Source of the DNA: JAHJKV01 sp963678135
GTDB taxonomy: Bacteria > Desulfobacterota > Desulfovibrionia > Desulfovibrionales > Desulfovibrionaceae
Assembly (NCBI GenBank): GCA_963678135.1
Contig: OY782667.1
Coordinates: 1,116,001 to 1,180,000 of the forward strand
Direction: 5' to 3'
DNA length: 64,000 nt
Part shown: positions 1-8,424 of the stretch, piece by piece
How the letters are laid out: every line of letters starts with the position of its first letter
How positions within the stretch are numbered: the first letter of the stretch is position 1
Notes under the pieces: model-generated
The model's database searches: none
Told to the model about the DNA's origin: nothing
Seen by the model: the letters and a program-made list of their open reading frames with translations, nothing else
Made by a program: the position numbers and the translations under genes

Positions 1-178
1 TTTACCCAGTGCCGGTGCTGACACGATTGCGGTTATGGCTGAAGGAAAAGCCACGGTGCTTGGGCTTGAGGCAGGGAAAAGCCTGCTGTTTGATGCGGAG
101 CTTGCAATTCGGGCAGCAGATAAAGCTGGCATTAGTATCGTAGGAATTACCGAAGACATGCTTGGGGATAAAGTTTGA
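1..178 (+). CDS. lpxI: LpxI-type UDP-2,3-diacylglucosamine hydrolase, C-terminal end (partial)
   Basis: Only the last 58 codons are present; the gene is open at the left window edge and is read in the frame starting at base 2. The visible end contains GADTI, then GLEAGKSLLFD, and then an Ala-rich helix ending in AGISIVGI. This is how members of the LpxI (DUF1009) family end. LpxI cleaves UDP-2,3-diacylglucosamine to lipid X and UMP in lipid A synthesis at the inner face of the inner membrane, replacing LpxH in many Desulfobacterota and alphaproteobacteria. Family assignment from such a short piece is reasonable but not certain. Downstream is 240 bp without a gene before the NYN protein. Confidence 0.65.
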   Translation, partial: LPSAGADTIAVMAEGKATVLGLEAGKSLLFDAELAIRAADKAGISIVGITEDMLGDKV

Positions 179-343
179 AGGGATATATATTGATGTAGTC
201 CTTCTATCACTTGAAGCGCAAAGCCTAACTTTAATTTTGTTTTGAAATTCCTCTAGCTTGAGGGAATGTTTGCTTCACAATATTTTGTATTGACTCGCGC
301 ATGTTTACCGTTTATTTTTCATTTTAAGAAATTTAACTACCCG

Positions 344-361
344 CTGGTAGCGTGCTACCAG
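344..361. repeat. 8-bp perfect inverted repeat upstream of the NYN gene
   Basis: CTGGTAGC and GCTACCAG are separated by two bases, about 58 bp upstream of the chosen NYN start. It could be an operator for a dimeric regulator or a small hairpin in the leader. There is no T-run after it, so it is not a terminator. Confidence 0.4.
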
Positions 362-418
362 TTCAAAGGCTGGAGGGGAGTAATCCTTTCTAGCCTTTGC
401 TTTATGTTTAGGTTCAAT

Positions 419-1048
419 ATGGTACCACAAACTCGACGTACTCGCGTATATATTGATGGCTTCAATTTTTATTATCGAGCCCTATTGAATAGTCCTTTTA
501 AGTGGCTTAATTATTACGAACTCGTTAAGCAGCTTATAAATTCAAGTAATCAAATTGAAAAAATTAATTACTATACTGCCAGAGTTTCAGGCAACAAAGA
601 CGCTGGGCAACCACAACGGCAACAAATATACTTAAGTGCCCTTACTTCAATTCCTTGTTTAGAAATTCACTATGGTAATTTTTTGTCTAAACCAATTTCA
701 AGGCCACTCGTTAAGAACAAAAAAAAATTTGTTGAAGTCCATAACACTGAAGAAAAAGGATCTGATGTAAATTTAGCTACTCATTTAATTTTCGATGCCT
801 GTAAAAACAATTTCGATGTTGCCATTGTCCTTACAAAAGACACTGATTTTATTGAACCTTTACGCATAATCAAAGAGCAACTTGGCAAAATTGTTGGGAT
901 TATATGTCCCGATGATAATATCCCTCAAGGCCTGCAAAATGTTGTGACATTTGTTAGACACATTAGGGATACACACCTAAATAATGCACAATTTCCAAAC
1001 ACAATCTATCTTAATGGAAAAATTATTCAAAAGCCTGCAGGATGGTAA
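419..1048 (+). CDS. NYN domain protein (LabA/DUF88 family, PIN-like nuclease)
   Basis: The predicted protein has 209 residues. It opens with the NYN hallmark VYIDGFNFYY, with the acidic residue at D13 and N16. It later carries the second acidic cluster, in DVAIVLTKDTDF, that builds the PIN-like metal site. NYN proteins are usually single-domain RNA nucleases or RNA-binding proteins; the substrate cannot be told from sequence. The open frame extends upstream to 266, but the added part is hydrophobic and unlike the family. ATG 419, with AGG six bases before it, sits just before the first beta strand, so it was chosen (ATG 404 is an alternative). The gene stands alone and converges with thiDN, only 15 bp apart. 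Confidence 0.8.
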   Translation: MVPQTRRTRVYIDGFNFYYRALLNSPFKWLNYYELVKQLINSSNQIEKINYYTARVSGNKDAGQPQRQQIYLSALTSIPCLEIHYGNFLSKPISRPLVKNKKKFVEVHNTEEKGSDVNLATHLIFDACKNNFDVAIVLTKDTDFIEPLRIIKEQLGKIVGIICPDDNIPQGLQNVVTFVRHIRDTHLNNAQFPNTIYLNGKIIQKPAGW

Positions 1049-1063
1049 TTTCTTTAAGAGCAC

Positions 1064-2422
1064 TTACATTTTATTCAAAATAGCGCATACTTTTGCCATA
1101 AGTTCTGTACAATTCTTCCCCAGTATCCGCAGATTACCACAAATACCTTGCGTTCCACGATCATACACAATGCCTACAGAACTTGGATCAGGGTGGGAAA
1201 TAATCGCCTCCCGTACTCCCCAATCAAGTACGCCTAATTCATCAGTGCTCAGCCCCGTAGGTTGCTTATCCCAGCGAAAGACTGCAATCTTGACCCCTGC
1301 CTTTTTTGCTGCGCGCAGGCTTGCTTCGGTAAAACGGACATTCAGAAGACAGTGTATTTCAGGGCGTACTCTTCGCGCTGAAAGAAGAGCTATTGTTGCT
1401 GTGTCTTCATTTCCAAAACAAGGAGCACCATTGAGACGAATCCTCTCGCATCGGGACTCTATCAGCCCTCCGTGAAAAGAAGCGACATCATTTATAGTAG
1501 AGCCCCATTGCAATGCCAAGGCAAGATTGCCTTGACCGGCGAGAAGTTGCGCTCCTTGTGCCATTGTTTCCAGCTCAAAACCTGTGGATTCTAAAGCGAC
1601 CAGTGTTTTTTCACGACTTTGTTCCCGCAAAATTGGAGCAATAAAATTTGGTGAGCCTCCTTCTTTCCCAGTCTTAAAAGAAGCTCGCAACGCAAGGTTG
1701 AGATATTCTTGAGCAGCAATAATTGCGTTGGTCATATTTTTACCTAGCCCAAGGTAAGCTGCTATTGCCGCGGAAAGTGTGCAACCAGTACCATGCGTAT
1801 TTTTTGTTTTTATTCGAGCCTGCATAAGGGGCAGCGGTGCTTGCCCTTTGATGACAAGCCAATCAGTCACTGCCATGGAGGAAAGATTGTGTCCTCCTTT
1901 AATGAGTACAGCTTTTGCCCCAAGGGCAAGCAATTTTTTTGCAGCTTGTGCAATATGCTCACGGCGAGTGATTCGTATTCCAGTAAAAAGCTCGGTTTCC
2001 GGCAAATTAGGAGTGAGTAAATCTGCATAGGGAAAAATTTGTTTTACCATTGCAGAAACAGCGGAATCTTCCAGTAACGTATGGCCGGAAGTTGAAACAG
2101 AAACAGGATCAACAACCAAAGGAAAGCGTTTTTTTTGCAAAAAAGGGGCAACCGCATCAATGACATCTTTTGAATAGAGCATACCTGTTTTAGCTGCTTT
2201 GATATTGATGTCAGTTAAAACACTGCGAAGTTGTTGAGCAATAAATTTTCGAGGGGGCGCATGAATTGCGTCCACACCGCTGGTATTTTGTGCGGTCAGT
2301 GAAGTCAGCACACTTGCGCCATAGGTGCCAAGCATGGAAAAAGTTTTAATGTCAGCTTGAATGCCAGCTCCTCCGCTAGGGTCAGAACCGGCAATAGTCA
2401 AAATACAAGGAGGTATACGCAT
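1064..2422 (-). CDS. thiD: Bifunctional HMP/HMP-phosphate kinase and ThiN-type thiamine-phosphate synthase
   Basis: The protein has 452 residues in two domains. Residues 1 to about 260 are ThiD: TIAGSDPSGGAGIQAD at the N-terminus for pyrimidine binding, KTGML, VDPV, and the anion-hole/ATP motif KNTHGTGCTLSAAIAA. Residues about 270-450 match the ThiN domain, with the start NLALALQWGSTINDVASF and the conserved NVR near the middle. ThiD phosphorylates hydroxymethylpyrimidine twice. ThiN couples HMP-PP with thiazole phosphate to give thiamine phosphate and replaces ThiE in archaea, Thermotoga and some Desulfobacterota. With thiL at 49070-50074 the window encodes the last steps of thiamine pyrophosphate synthesis, though not in one operon. 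Confidence 0.88.
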   Translation of the reverse strand: MRIPPCILTIAGSDPSGGAGIQADIKTFSMLGTYGASVLTSLTAQNTSGVDAIHAPPRKFIAQQLRSVLTDINIKAAKTGMLYSKDVIDAVAPFLQKKRFPLVVDPVSVSTSGHTLLEDSAVSAMVKQIFPYADLLTPNLPETELFTGIRITRREHIAQAAKKLLALGAKAVLIKGGHNLSSMAVTDWLVIKGQAPLPLMQARIKTKNTHGTGCTLSAAIAAYLGLGKNMTNAIIAAQEYLNLALRASFKTGKEGGSPNFIAPILREQSREKTLVALESTGFELETMAQGAQLLAGQGNLALALQWGSTINDVASFHGGLIESRCERIRLNGAPCFGNEDTATIALLSARRVRPEIHCLLNVRFTEASLRAAKKAGVKIAVFRWDKQPTGLSTDELGVLDWGVREAIISHPDPSSVGIVYDRGTQGICGNLRILGKNCTELMAKVCAILNKM

Positions 2423-2505
2423 ATTTTTTTATTACATAAGCAAAGCAATACATTAGAGAGCATTATGCTCTCAATTGTAAGCAGTGCTTTTACATACAAA
2501 GAGAC

Positions 2506-2934
2506 TTAAGCACAAGAAAGTTTGACGTATTCATCGACCGTGGCCTCGTTCCACGTTCTTGAAGTCCAATACGCAGTAGCCCAGATCATAAGAGATGTTG
2601 CCTGGAGATCATCCAGACGGCGTAATTTTACTTCAAGGTGATTTTTACTTGCTCCGTGTTGCATATGCACGTCTTTTTCATCGCAAGCCTCTTCTACTCG
2701 TAGCATGAGATAGGCTTTTTTGGATTGATTGGGAAGTAGCTTAACTTCTCTGTGTGCTTCTAAAACGGTTTTGAGTTCAGCTTGTGAAAAATCGCTTGCA
2801 ATACTGCGAATTGTTTTGAAAAAAACATCAACAGCCCATGGCAAAATAAACTCTGCGCCCGCGCTTTTGGTCTTGAAATATTCTTTGAGCCATTTTTCAT
2901 GGTCTTGCGTGATTCTCGCAGCTACTTGAGGCAT
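2506..2934 (-). CDS. Hypothetical protein, 142 residues
   Basis: I do not recognise the family. The start is ATG 2934 with a GGAGG-like sequence just upstream on the minus strand (ACGTATGCC preceded by CTGGAGG). The first 45 residues, a short strand (QVAARIT), an amphipathic helix (HEKWLKEYF) and a second helix, are compatible with a ribbon-helix-helix fold, which is inference only. The middle is charged and helical. The C-terminus is Trp/Thr-rich with an aromatic patch (IWATAYWTSRTW). It lies 83 bp upstream of thiDN on the same strand, so it may be co-transcribed with it. Confidence 0.6.
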   Translation of the reverse strand: MPQVAARITQDHEKWLKEYFKTKSAGAEFILPWAVDVFFKTIRSIASDFSQAELKTVLEAHREVKLLPNQSKKAYLMLRVEEACDEKDVHMQHGASKNHLEVKLRRLDDLQATSLMIWATAYWTSRTWNEATVDEYVKLSCA

Positions 2935-3097
2935 ACGTCCTCCAGAAATTAGAATAATACGAAGTCTTTATCAGAAGAAGTATAGAAAAATCAAGATTTT
3001 TTCCAGAATAAATATAAGCATTTTGCGGATTTTTTTTGGCTTTTATATATTTTATGTGAATTTTGAGTTTTCAAAAAAGAAAAGAGAAGAAAAAAGA

Positions 3098-3131
3098 ACT
3101 GGATCCTGCGACTCAAGCGCAGGATGACAAG
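3098..3131. repeat. Dispersed palindromic repeat, copy 1
   Basis: The stem arms ATCCTGCG (3103-3110) and CGCAGGAT (3118-3125) enclose a 7-base loop ACTCAAG and are flanked by ACTGG and GACAAG. The same element recurs at 21844-21875, 23734-23766, 34635-34668, 61387-61416 and 61499-61533, always between genes. It resembles the widespread short palindromes with CATTC...GAATCCAG ends found in many proteobacteria. A truncated copy with only the right arm lies at 3162-3186. Confidence 0.7.
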
Positions 3132-3432
3132 AAAAAAAGCCCCAGCTCCACTCAACTTTTACGACTAAATCGCAGGATGACAAGAGGAGAAAGCAATAGA
3201 ATGAGCAGGGAGTATTGACCCTAAATTTTATATGGGTTTGCCCTAGGTGCCCAGTCTTACTTTTCGTATTGCGTTGCGTAGTATGATAAAAAAGTAATAT
3301 TTTTCGCGTATAAAAATGGCTATTTTGAATTTTCTTTGCTGTAGCAACAAGTGCAAAGAAGATTTTATGAAACAATGATAGTTATGTTTTTCCTTTGGTA
3401 TAAAAAAGTAACATTCATACTTTCTTTTTTCT

Positions 3433-3468
3433 AAGAGTAAACAGCGTGCTAAGAGTAGACAGCGTGCT
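3433..3468. repeat. Two tandem 18-bp direct repeats upstream of the MucR gene
   Basis: The unit AAGAGTAAACAGCGTGCT (3433-3450) is followed directly by a copy with one difference (3451-3468). The pair lies 77 bp upstream of the MucR start. Such doublets often bind a regulator, and MucR proteins commonly autoregulate, but nothing here proves binding. Confidence 0.5.
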
Positions 3469-3544
3469 ATGAAATGTTTATTGTCTTTTACGAAGTAAAT
3501 ATGTGCATCTTTGAGCATATAGTATAAACAAAAGGAGAATATTG

Positions 3545-3937
3545 ATGGATGATTATCTTAAGGAAGCGTTGAGTATAGTCAAAGCACAGGCCAGCGTAAG
3601 GAATATGACTGAAGAAGAGATCATTTCTATGGTCAATAAAATTGCAAATGGCATTAAGAATATTGCTTTAGATGAAGGGTCTGAAGATACAGTACAGGCT
3701 GTGATTGATCCTCAAAAAGCCATAAAAGAAAAGAGCATTGCCTGCTGCGCTTGCGGTAAAACATTCAAAATTCTTACCAAAAAACACTTAGCTACTCATG
3801 ATCTTAGCCCTACTGAATATCGCGAGAAATTTGGGTATAAAAAAGGCCAACCCTTGGTTTGCAAATCCTTGCAACGTGAACGCCGTAAGAAAATGAAAGA
3901 AATGCAGCTTTGGACCAAGCGCGGTAAAAAGAAATAA
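3545..3937 (+). CDS. MucR/Ros family transcriptional regulator
   Basis: The protein has 130 residues. The N-terminal half is helical and acidic (oligomerisation part). The C-terminal half carries the Ros/MucR zinc-finger region: IACCACGKTFKILTKKHLATH, followed by LSPTEYREKFG and a very basic tail ending RGKKK. These proteins bind AT-rich DNA through a prokaryotic zinc finger and work as H-NS-like silencers or regulators of surface polysaccharide and motility genes. ATG 3545 is preferred: AGGAG ends 7 bases upstream, whereas the overlapping TTG at 3542 would have only 4. The finger here is C-x2-C with the downstream histidine of KHLATH. Its neighbour is a putative cell-surface glycosyltransferase, a plausible target. 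Confidence 0.88.
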   Translation: MDDYLKEALSIVKAQASVRNMTEEEIISMVNKIANGIKNIALDEGSEDTVQAVIDPQKAIKEKSIACCACGKTFKILTKKHLATHDLSPTEYREKFGYKKGQPLVCKSLQRERRKKMKEMQLWTKRGKKK

Positions 3938-3947
3938 CCTGCTGGCC

Positions 3948-3975
3948 AAACTCTGTCTGGCTACTCTTTTGTACG
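3948..3975 (+). terminator. Weak hairpin after the MucR gene
   Basis: TGGCCA and TGGCTA can pair across a 9-base loop, followed by CTCTTTTG. The stem is short with one G-T pair and the T-run is brief, so this is only a possible terminator. Confidence 0.25.
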
Positions 3976-4147
3976 AACAGGCTCAAATCAAAGTGATAAT
4001 TTATTTTCCCTTTGGTTTGAGCTTTTTGTATTGTAGGGAAATACAGTATGGTAAACGCATAGTAACTTTTCTGTTATTCAGACATTCCCCCCCCTTTATG
4101 TACCCTAAAGTTTATATGCCTTTGCCACGCTACGTTAATGCATCATC

Positions 4148-4203
4148 TTTGCACGATTAATGTATCATATTTGCACCAATTAAGCTCTCTCTTTGCACGA
4201 TTT
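4148..4203. repeat. Three TTTGCAC direct repeats spaced exactly 22 bp
   Basis: TTTGCACGATT at 4148, TTTGCACCAATT at 4170 and TTTGCACGATTT at 4192 start exactly 22 bp apart, two helical turns, immediately upstream of the glycosyltransferase start. A degenerate fourth copy (TTTGCCACG) begins at 4121. The face-to-face phasing suggests cooperative binding of one regulator; this is inference. Confidence 0.5.
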
Positions 4204-4274
4204 TTGTATGAGTATATGTGGCGAGAGTTTTGTGTCGAAATTTTGTTCTTATCTGCAACCCATGCTTGGATTCT

Positions 4275-5996
4275 ATGAAATACCGCACAGAAATAATTTT
4301 TGATTCCGGACAAGTATCCGATATTGCCCTGCATTTAGATAGGGGTAAAACATGGCGTTTATGGGGACGCAGTGGGCACGAGCAGGAAAGGAATTTAGCA
4401 AAGCAGGTTCCTGCTGATGCCCTGCCCGTGCTGCTTGGAACCGGTCTTGGAGTTTGCCTAAAAACCTTGCTTGAGCGTGGCCCTGTGCTTGTGGTGGACA
4501 GGGAAAAAGATATTTTGAAGGCTACTGGCCTGCTTACGCGCTATGAAAAACATGAAAATTTTTATCTGCTCAATAGCGATATTGAGCAGGTTTTAGATCA
4601 AGTTTCTAGGCTCAGAAAACAATTCGGCTTTACACAGGTTCACCCCATACACATTCCGTTATACTTACGGCTTGTTCCTGAATATTATCAAGTTTTGGCC
4701 AAAGCTCTTTGTGCAATGGTGCAGTTGCAAGAAAATCTGTCGTATCCGCATTTTGATTCTGAAAAACCGCGCGTGCTTATTTTGTATAAAAAATATTTTT
4801 TATATCGCGAGATACACAGGGCTTTGGACGCACTTGGCTGCACATATAAAACCCTACCCGTGCCCGAGGGAGAATTTTTACACAGTGAATTTATTCGTGA
4901 TATTTTAAGTACTGTGGCTCATTTTAAGCCAGATTTTGCCTTAACCGTTAATCATTTTGGCTTGGATCGTGAGGGGCATGTAGCTTCAATTTTTGAAGAA
5001 CTTGCCCTGCCTTTAGCCTCGTGGTTTGTGGATAGTCCGCAACTGATCATCTATGAGTATGCCCGTCAGAATCTGGGGGGAACCTGTATTTTTTCTTATG
5101 ATGCTTCAAGTCTTTCTTGGCTGAAACAGGTAGGATTTGAGCATGTACATTTTTTACCCCTAGGTACTGATCCGAAGTGTTTTTATCCTAAAAAAAATAC
5201 GACTCGATATCGGAATGCAAAACTGGGCTTTGCGGGAGATTCTAATACCACCGAGGTCTTGAACTTGAAAAAACAGATGCAAGCTGTTCCCAAATTACAA
5301 GCTGGTCTGTCTGTGATTGCTGCACAATTTGTCGATTCTAAAGAGCTTGTGCCACTCACTTTTCTCAAACAGCATTTTCCGGATATTTATAAAGAAGTAT
5401 CGGATTTAGCCGATATTGAAATGAAGCGTTTTTGTGAAAGAGCTGTGACCTTTGAAGCAGCAAGGCAATACAGAATGCAGTGCCTGCGTGGTATTTTGCC
5501 TTTTAAGCCTTTGATCGCAGGAGATAAGCCTTGGGCTGACATATTAGAGGGAAGCGAATGGCAACACATAGGAATTCTTGATTATTATAATGCCTTGCCT
5601 GCATTTTATTCCTCTATGGAGATTAACTTTAACTGCACGAGTGTGCAAATGAAGGGTGCTGTGAACCAGCGCGTTTTTGATGTTCCTGCCTGCGGTGCTT
5701 TTTTGATCACGGATTGGCGTGAACAAATAGAAAATTTATTTGAACCCGGAAGGGAAGTAATTTGCTACCACCATCCTGAGGAAGTCACTGAACTTATCGG
5801 GAAATGGCTAGCAGATGCTCATGGGCGAAAAGGCGTGGCAAGGGCAGCAAGAAAAAGAGTTTTAGCACAGCATACCTATGCGCATCGATTGCAGGAATTG
5901 ATACATATCATGCGTAATTCTTTTTCAAAAGCGGTTTCAAATGTGGCTTGCCCGTATCTTCGTAATAGCGTAATAAGTCATAAACCTAACAAATAA
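4275..5996 (+). CDS. CgeB-like glycosyltransferase (DUF3880 plus GT1-type C-terminal domain)
   Basis: The protein has 573 residues from ATG 4275; a GTG at 4218 in frame would add 19 residues with no family resemblance. The middle part (RVLILYKKYFLYREI, then FALTVNHFGLDREGH and ASWFVDSPQ) resembles the DUF3880 donor-proximal half of CgeB-like proteins. The end (NQRVFDVPACGAFLITDWREQ, then a C-terminal helix) resembles the Glyco_trans_1_2 segment that binds the nucleotide sugar. In Desulfovibrio relatives such proteins sit in flagellin or surface-glycan modification loci. The acceptor is unknown. No strong ribosome site is visible. It is followed after 20 bp by the SulP-like gene, probably in the same transcript. 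Confidence 0.75.
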   Translation: MKYRTEIIFDSGQVSDIALHLDRGKTWRLWGRSGHEQERNLAKQVPADALPVLLGTGLGVCLKTLLERGPVLVVDREKDILKATGLLTRYEKHENFYLLNSDIEQVLDQVSRLRKQFGFTQVHPIHIPLYLRLVPEYYQVLAKALCAMVQLQENLSYPHFDSEKPRVLILYKKYFLYREIHRALDALGCTYKTLPVPEGEFLHSEFIRDILSTVAHFKPDFALTVNHFGLDREGHVASIFEELALPLASWFVDSPQLIIYEYARQNLGGTCIFSYDASSLSWLKQVGFEHVHFLPLGTDPKCFYPKKNTTRYRNAKLGFAGDSNTTEVLNLKKQMQAVPKLQAGLSVIAAQFVDSKELVPLTFLKQHFPDIYKEVSDLADIEMKRFCERAVTFEAARQYRMQCLRGILPFKPLIAGDKPWADILEGSEWQHIGILDYYNALPAFYSSMEINFNCTSVQMKGAVNQRVFDVPACGAFLITDWREQIENLFEPGREVICYHHPEEVTELIGKWLADAHGRKGVARAARKRVLAQHTYAHRLQELIHIMRNSFSKAVSNVACPYLRNSVISHKPNK

Positions 5997-6016
5997 GGTG
6001 TTTTCGAGGAGGGCGT

Positions 6017-8407
6017 GTGGCAATTTTTCATTGTACAGCTTGTGATATAAAAGAAACAGTCGCTGATAAATTTCTTGGCAAAAAAGTTCGTTGCCCGCAG
6101 TGCAGGGAAATTATAGAAGTAACACCACAAGAATCGCTCGAAGCACTTGCCAAGCATTCTGCACCCTATGCAGAAGAGCATATTCCTTTTACCTACGGCG
6201 GACTGCTTGGAAATATCAGTGCTGGACTTTTTACCGGACTTTTTTCTTGGATTGTCTGTATTGCTTTGGCCGTACTTATTTTGCCTGATGGCTGGAAGCA
6301 GGGATATTTCCCTCTTATTTTAGATGTTTTACTTGTCTCAAGCATCATTGGCTTCTTACTTACCCCCTTGCGTAGTCGAGTGCATTTTGGCTTGCTTGCT
6401 CCAAGTCCAAGCGTTGCAGCCGTGCTTTTTATTCTTTTACATGCTTTATTTGCAGCAATGCCCAAAGCAGAAGAAGCAGTGCTTTTGACCACGGCTTTAA
6501 GCTGTACGATACTTGTTTCTCTTGCAGTTGGAGTGCTTGCTTGGTTTACACGAATTTCTGGTAGCAGTAATTGGGTTCGATTTATCCCCATACAAATTTT
6601 TGGTGGAGTTCTTGCCGGACTGGGACTCTTAATCTTGGGCGTGGGCATAAAATCAATCACCGGCGTTTTGCCTCATATTGCGAAATTTGTGCCCGGTATG
6701 GTTTATGCCCCGAATATTTTAGAAAGCAATATTCCTCTTGTTTGGTTGCCGGCAGTGATTTTAGCCCTGATTTTATTTGTTTTCTTTTATACACTACACC
6801 GCCCAATATGGGGGATTATTGCGGTCTTTGTAGCCTGTGCCATAGCTCCTTTTGTGCAGTTCATTGGTTTAGATGTATTTCTGCAACTTTCCTACGGAAT
6901 GGGCAGATTTTCCCATACCTTAGATACATCACGTTATATTTTGTTTTATTCAGGGGATTTTTGGGGGCAAATTGATTGGAATGCTTTATATGCTATTCGA
7001 GGCGAGATAGTCGCTGGTGTTTTGCTTTTGCTGAGCATGGCCTTGTATAAAATAACCTTGGTAGAAAGTGAGGCTTCGCAAAATATACAGCTGGATCAAG
7101 AACTCAAAGTACTGGGAGCAAATAATATGCTCTCAGCCCTGAGCTGCGGAGTTCCTCTTTCTTTTTGCCTTGCTCGTAGTCTTGGCAATTATTACTCAGG
7201 GGGGCGCGGTGCTTTGTCCATAATTTTGGCAGGGCTTGTGCTTATTCCACTCTTACTTTTTGCGTCACCACTGTATAAATTTATTCCAGCCTTTGTTCCG
7301 GCCGGTGTTTTGCTCTTTTTTGCTTTGAAACTTCTTTACCAATGGCTTGTGGTGGTGCGTAAAGACTTTTTCAAAGGAGAGGATTATTACCTTCTTCTTC
7401 TAAGCTTTGTGTTTACTGTGAGCATGGGACTAACTGTTGGTGTAGGGCTTGCTTTTGCCCTTATAATGATGATTTCCGTTACTCGCCACGGTGCTTCAGG
7501 TGGAGTACTTAAACAAATTTTTCATGGTGCAAATCATAGCAGTACGGTAGACCGTGCTCCGGCACAGCGTGCGCATCTGAAGCAACATGGCGATTCAGTC
7601 CTTGTCTTTAGGCTCCAAGGCTTTGTTACCGTGGGGGCTTTATATGGAATTATTCGCCAATCCAAGCAAAAAGCACAAGCCATAAGCCAAGAGTCTGTTC
7701 CGTCTTTTATTTATGATTTCAGTGCGGTGCAACGCTTTGGAGCGTCCATGCACCAAGGCTTTGAACAATTATACGCCTTTGGCGAAGAATATGGGGTCAA
7801 TATTATTTTGACACATATTTCCCTTGAAATGGCTGATTTTCTTGAAACCTTGGAACTGGTGAGCAGTGAGCCAAAACATGGCTTAAAAATATTTCAAAAT
7901 TTAGACTATGCCTTGGAATGGGCTGAAAACCGTTTGCTTGAAGAAGCGAATTTGCTTGAAATGGAAAAGCAATCTTTGGCAAAAATCCTTGCTCCGGTAT
8001 TTCCTGTAAAAGAATATATACCTGCCTTGATGAAAGTTCTGGAACCCTTTAAGTTCAAAGCAGGAGAATATATTTTCCAGCAAGGTGATGCTTCTGATTC
8101 CATGTATTTTATAGAATCAGGTATGTGCCGAATTGAGCTCCAGCTAGACGGGGGCAAAACCTTGCGCCTCAAAAAAATGGGACCTGGAGCGATTTTTGGT
8201 GAAATGGGATTATACATGGATGCCCCACGTTCTGCCGGTGTTGTGGCAACAACAGATGTGCTTGTGTTCAGGCTTTCTCAACGGCGTGTGGCCTTAGTTG
8301 AAGAAAAAATGCCTAAACTCAAATCAGCAATTGATCATTATTTGGTCAACTTACTCGCTTCGCGTATTGCCAATGCAAACGCCATGATCAGCGACCTCAT
8401 GTGCTAA
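6017..8407 (+). CDS. SulP-like membrane transporter with N-terminal zinc ribbon and C-terminal STAS and cyclic-nucleotide-binding domains
   Basis: The protein has 796 residues; the start is GTG 6017 with GAGGAGGG just upstream. Domain order: a zinc ribbon at residues 5-35 (CTACD and CPQCR pairs), about ten hydrophobic helices between residues 55 and 495, a STAS domain at about 515-630 (SVLVFRLQGFVTVGALYG), and a cNMP-binding domain at about 670-785 with AGEYIFQQGDASDSMYFIESG and the phosphate-cassette-like FGEMGLYMDAPRSAGVVA. SulP proteins move sulfate, bicarbonate or carboxylates. SulP-STAS-cNMP fusions are known, but the added zinc ribbon is unusual. The cassette keeps the Glu and Arg that contact the nucleotide phosphate and ribose. 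Substrate and ligand cannot be assigned. Confidence 0.82.
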   Translation: MAIFHCTACDIKETVADKFLGKKVRCPQCREIIEVTPQESLEALAKHSAPYAEEHIPFTYGGLLGNISAGLFTGLFSWIVCIALAVLILPDGWKQGYFPLILDVLLVSSIIGFLLTPLRSRVHFGLLAPSPSVAAVLFILLHALFAAMPKAEEAVLLTTALSCTILVSLAVGVLAWFTRISGSSNWVRFIPIQIFGGVLAGLGLLILGVGIKSITGVLPHIAKFVPGMVYAPNILESNIPLVWLPAVILALILFVFFYTLHRPIWGIIAVFVACAIAPFVQFIGLDVFLQLSYGMGRFSHTLDTSRYILFYSGDFWGQIDWNALYAIRGEIVAGVLLLLSMALYKITLVESEASQNIQLDQELKVLGANNMLSALSCGVPLSFCLARSLGNYYSGGRGALSIILAGLVLIPLLLFASPLYKFIPAFVPAGVLLFFALKLLYQWLVVVRKDFFKGEDYYLLLLSFVFTVSMGLTVGVGLAFALIMMISVTRHGASGGVLKQIFHGANHSSTVDRAPAQRAHLKQHGDSVLVFRLQGFVTVGALYGIIRQSKQKAQAISQESVPSFIYDFSAVQRFGASMHQGFEQLYAFGEEYGVNIILTHISLEMADFLETLELVSSEPKHGLKIFQNLDYALEWAENRLLEEANLLEMEKQSLAKILAPVFPVKEYIPALMKVLEPFKFKAGEYIFQQGDASDSMYFIESGMCRIELQLDGGKTLRLKKMGPGAIFGEMGLYMDAPRSAGVVATTDVLVFRLSQRRVALVEEKMPKLKSAIDHYLVNLLASRIANANAMISDLMC

Positions 8408-8424
8408 GAGCACAATACTTGAGC

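Larger units (their letters stand above)
2935..3544. other. Intergenic stretch with dispersed palindromic repeats and an 18-bp tandem repeat
   Basis: No convincing gene was found; the short open frames here lack ribosome sites and consist of low-complexity residues. The stretch contains one complete dispersed hairpin repeat (3098-3131), a degenerate second one (3162-3186), a purine-rich tract around 3070-3100, and an 18-bp tandem duplication (3433-3468) that lies in the likely promoter region of the MucR gene. Confidence 0.6.

Noticed and set aside
984..1475. Plus-strand frame of 163 residues overlapping the NYN gene and thiDN
   Set aside because: It lies mostly antisense to the conserved ThiN domain and has no family resemblance.
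3052..3518. Two overlapping minus-strand frames in the gap before the MucR gene
   Set aside because: They consist of Phe, Lys and Tyr low-complexity sequence, run through the dispersed palindromes and have no start signals.
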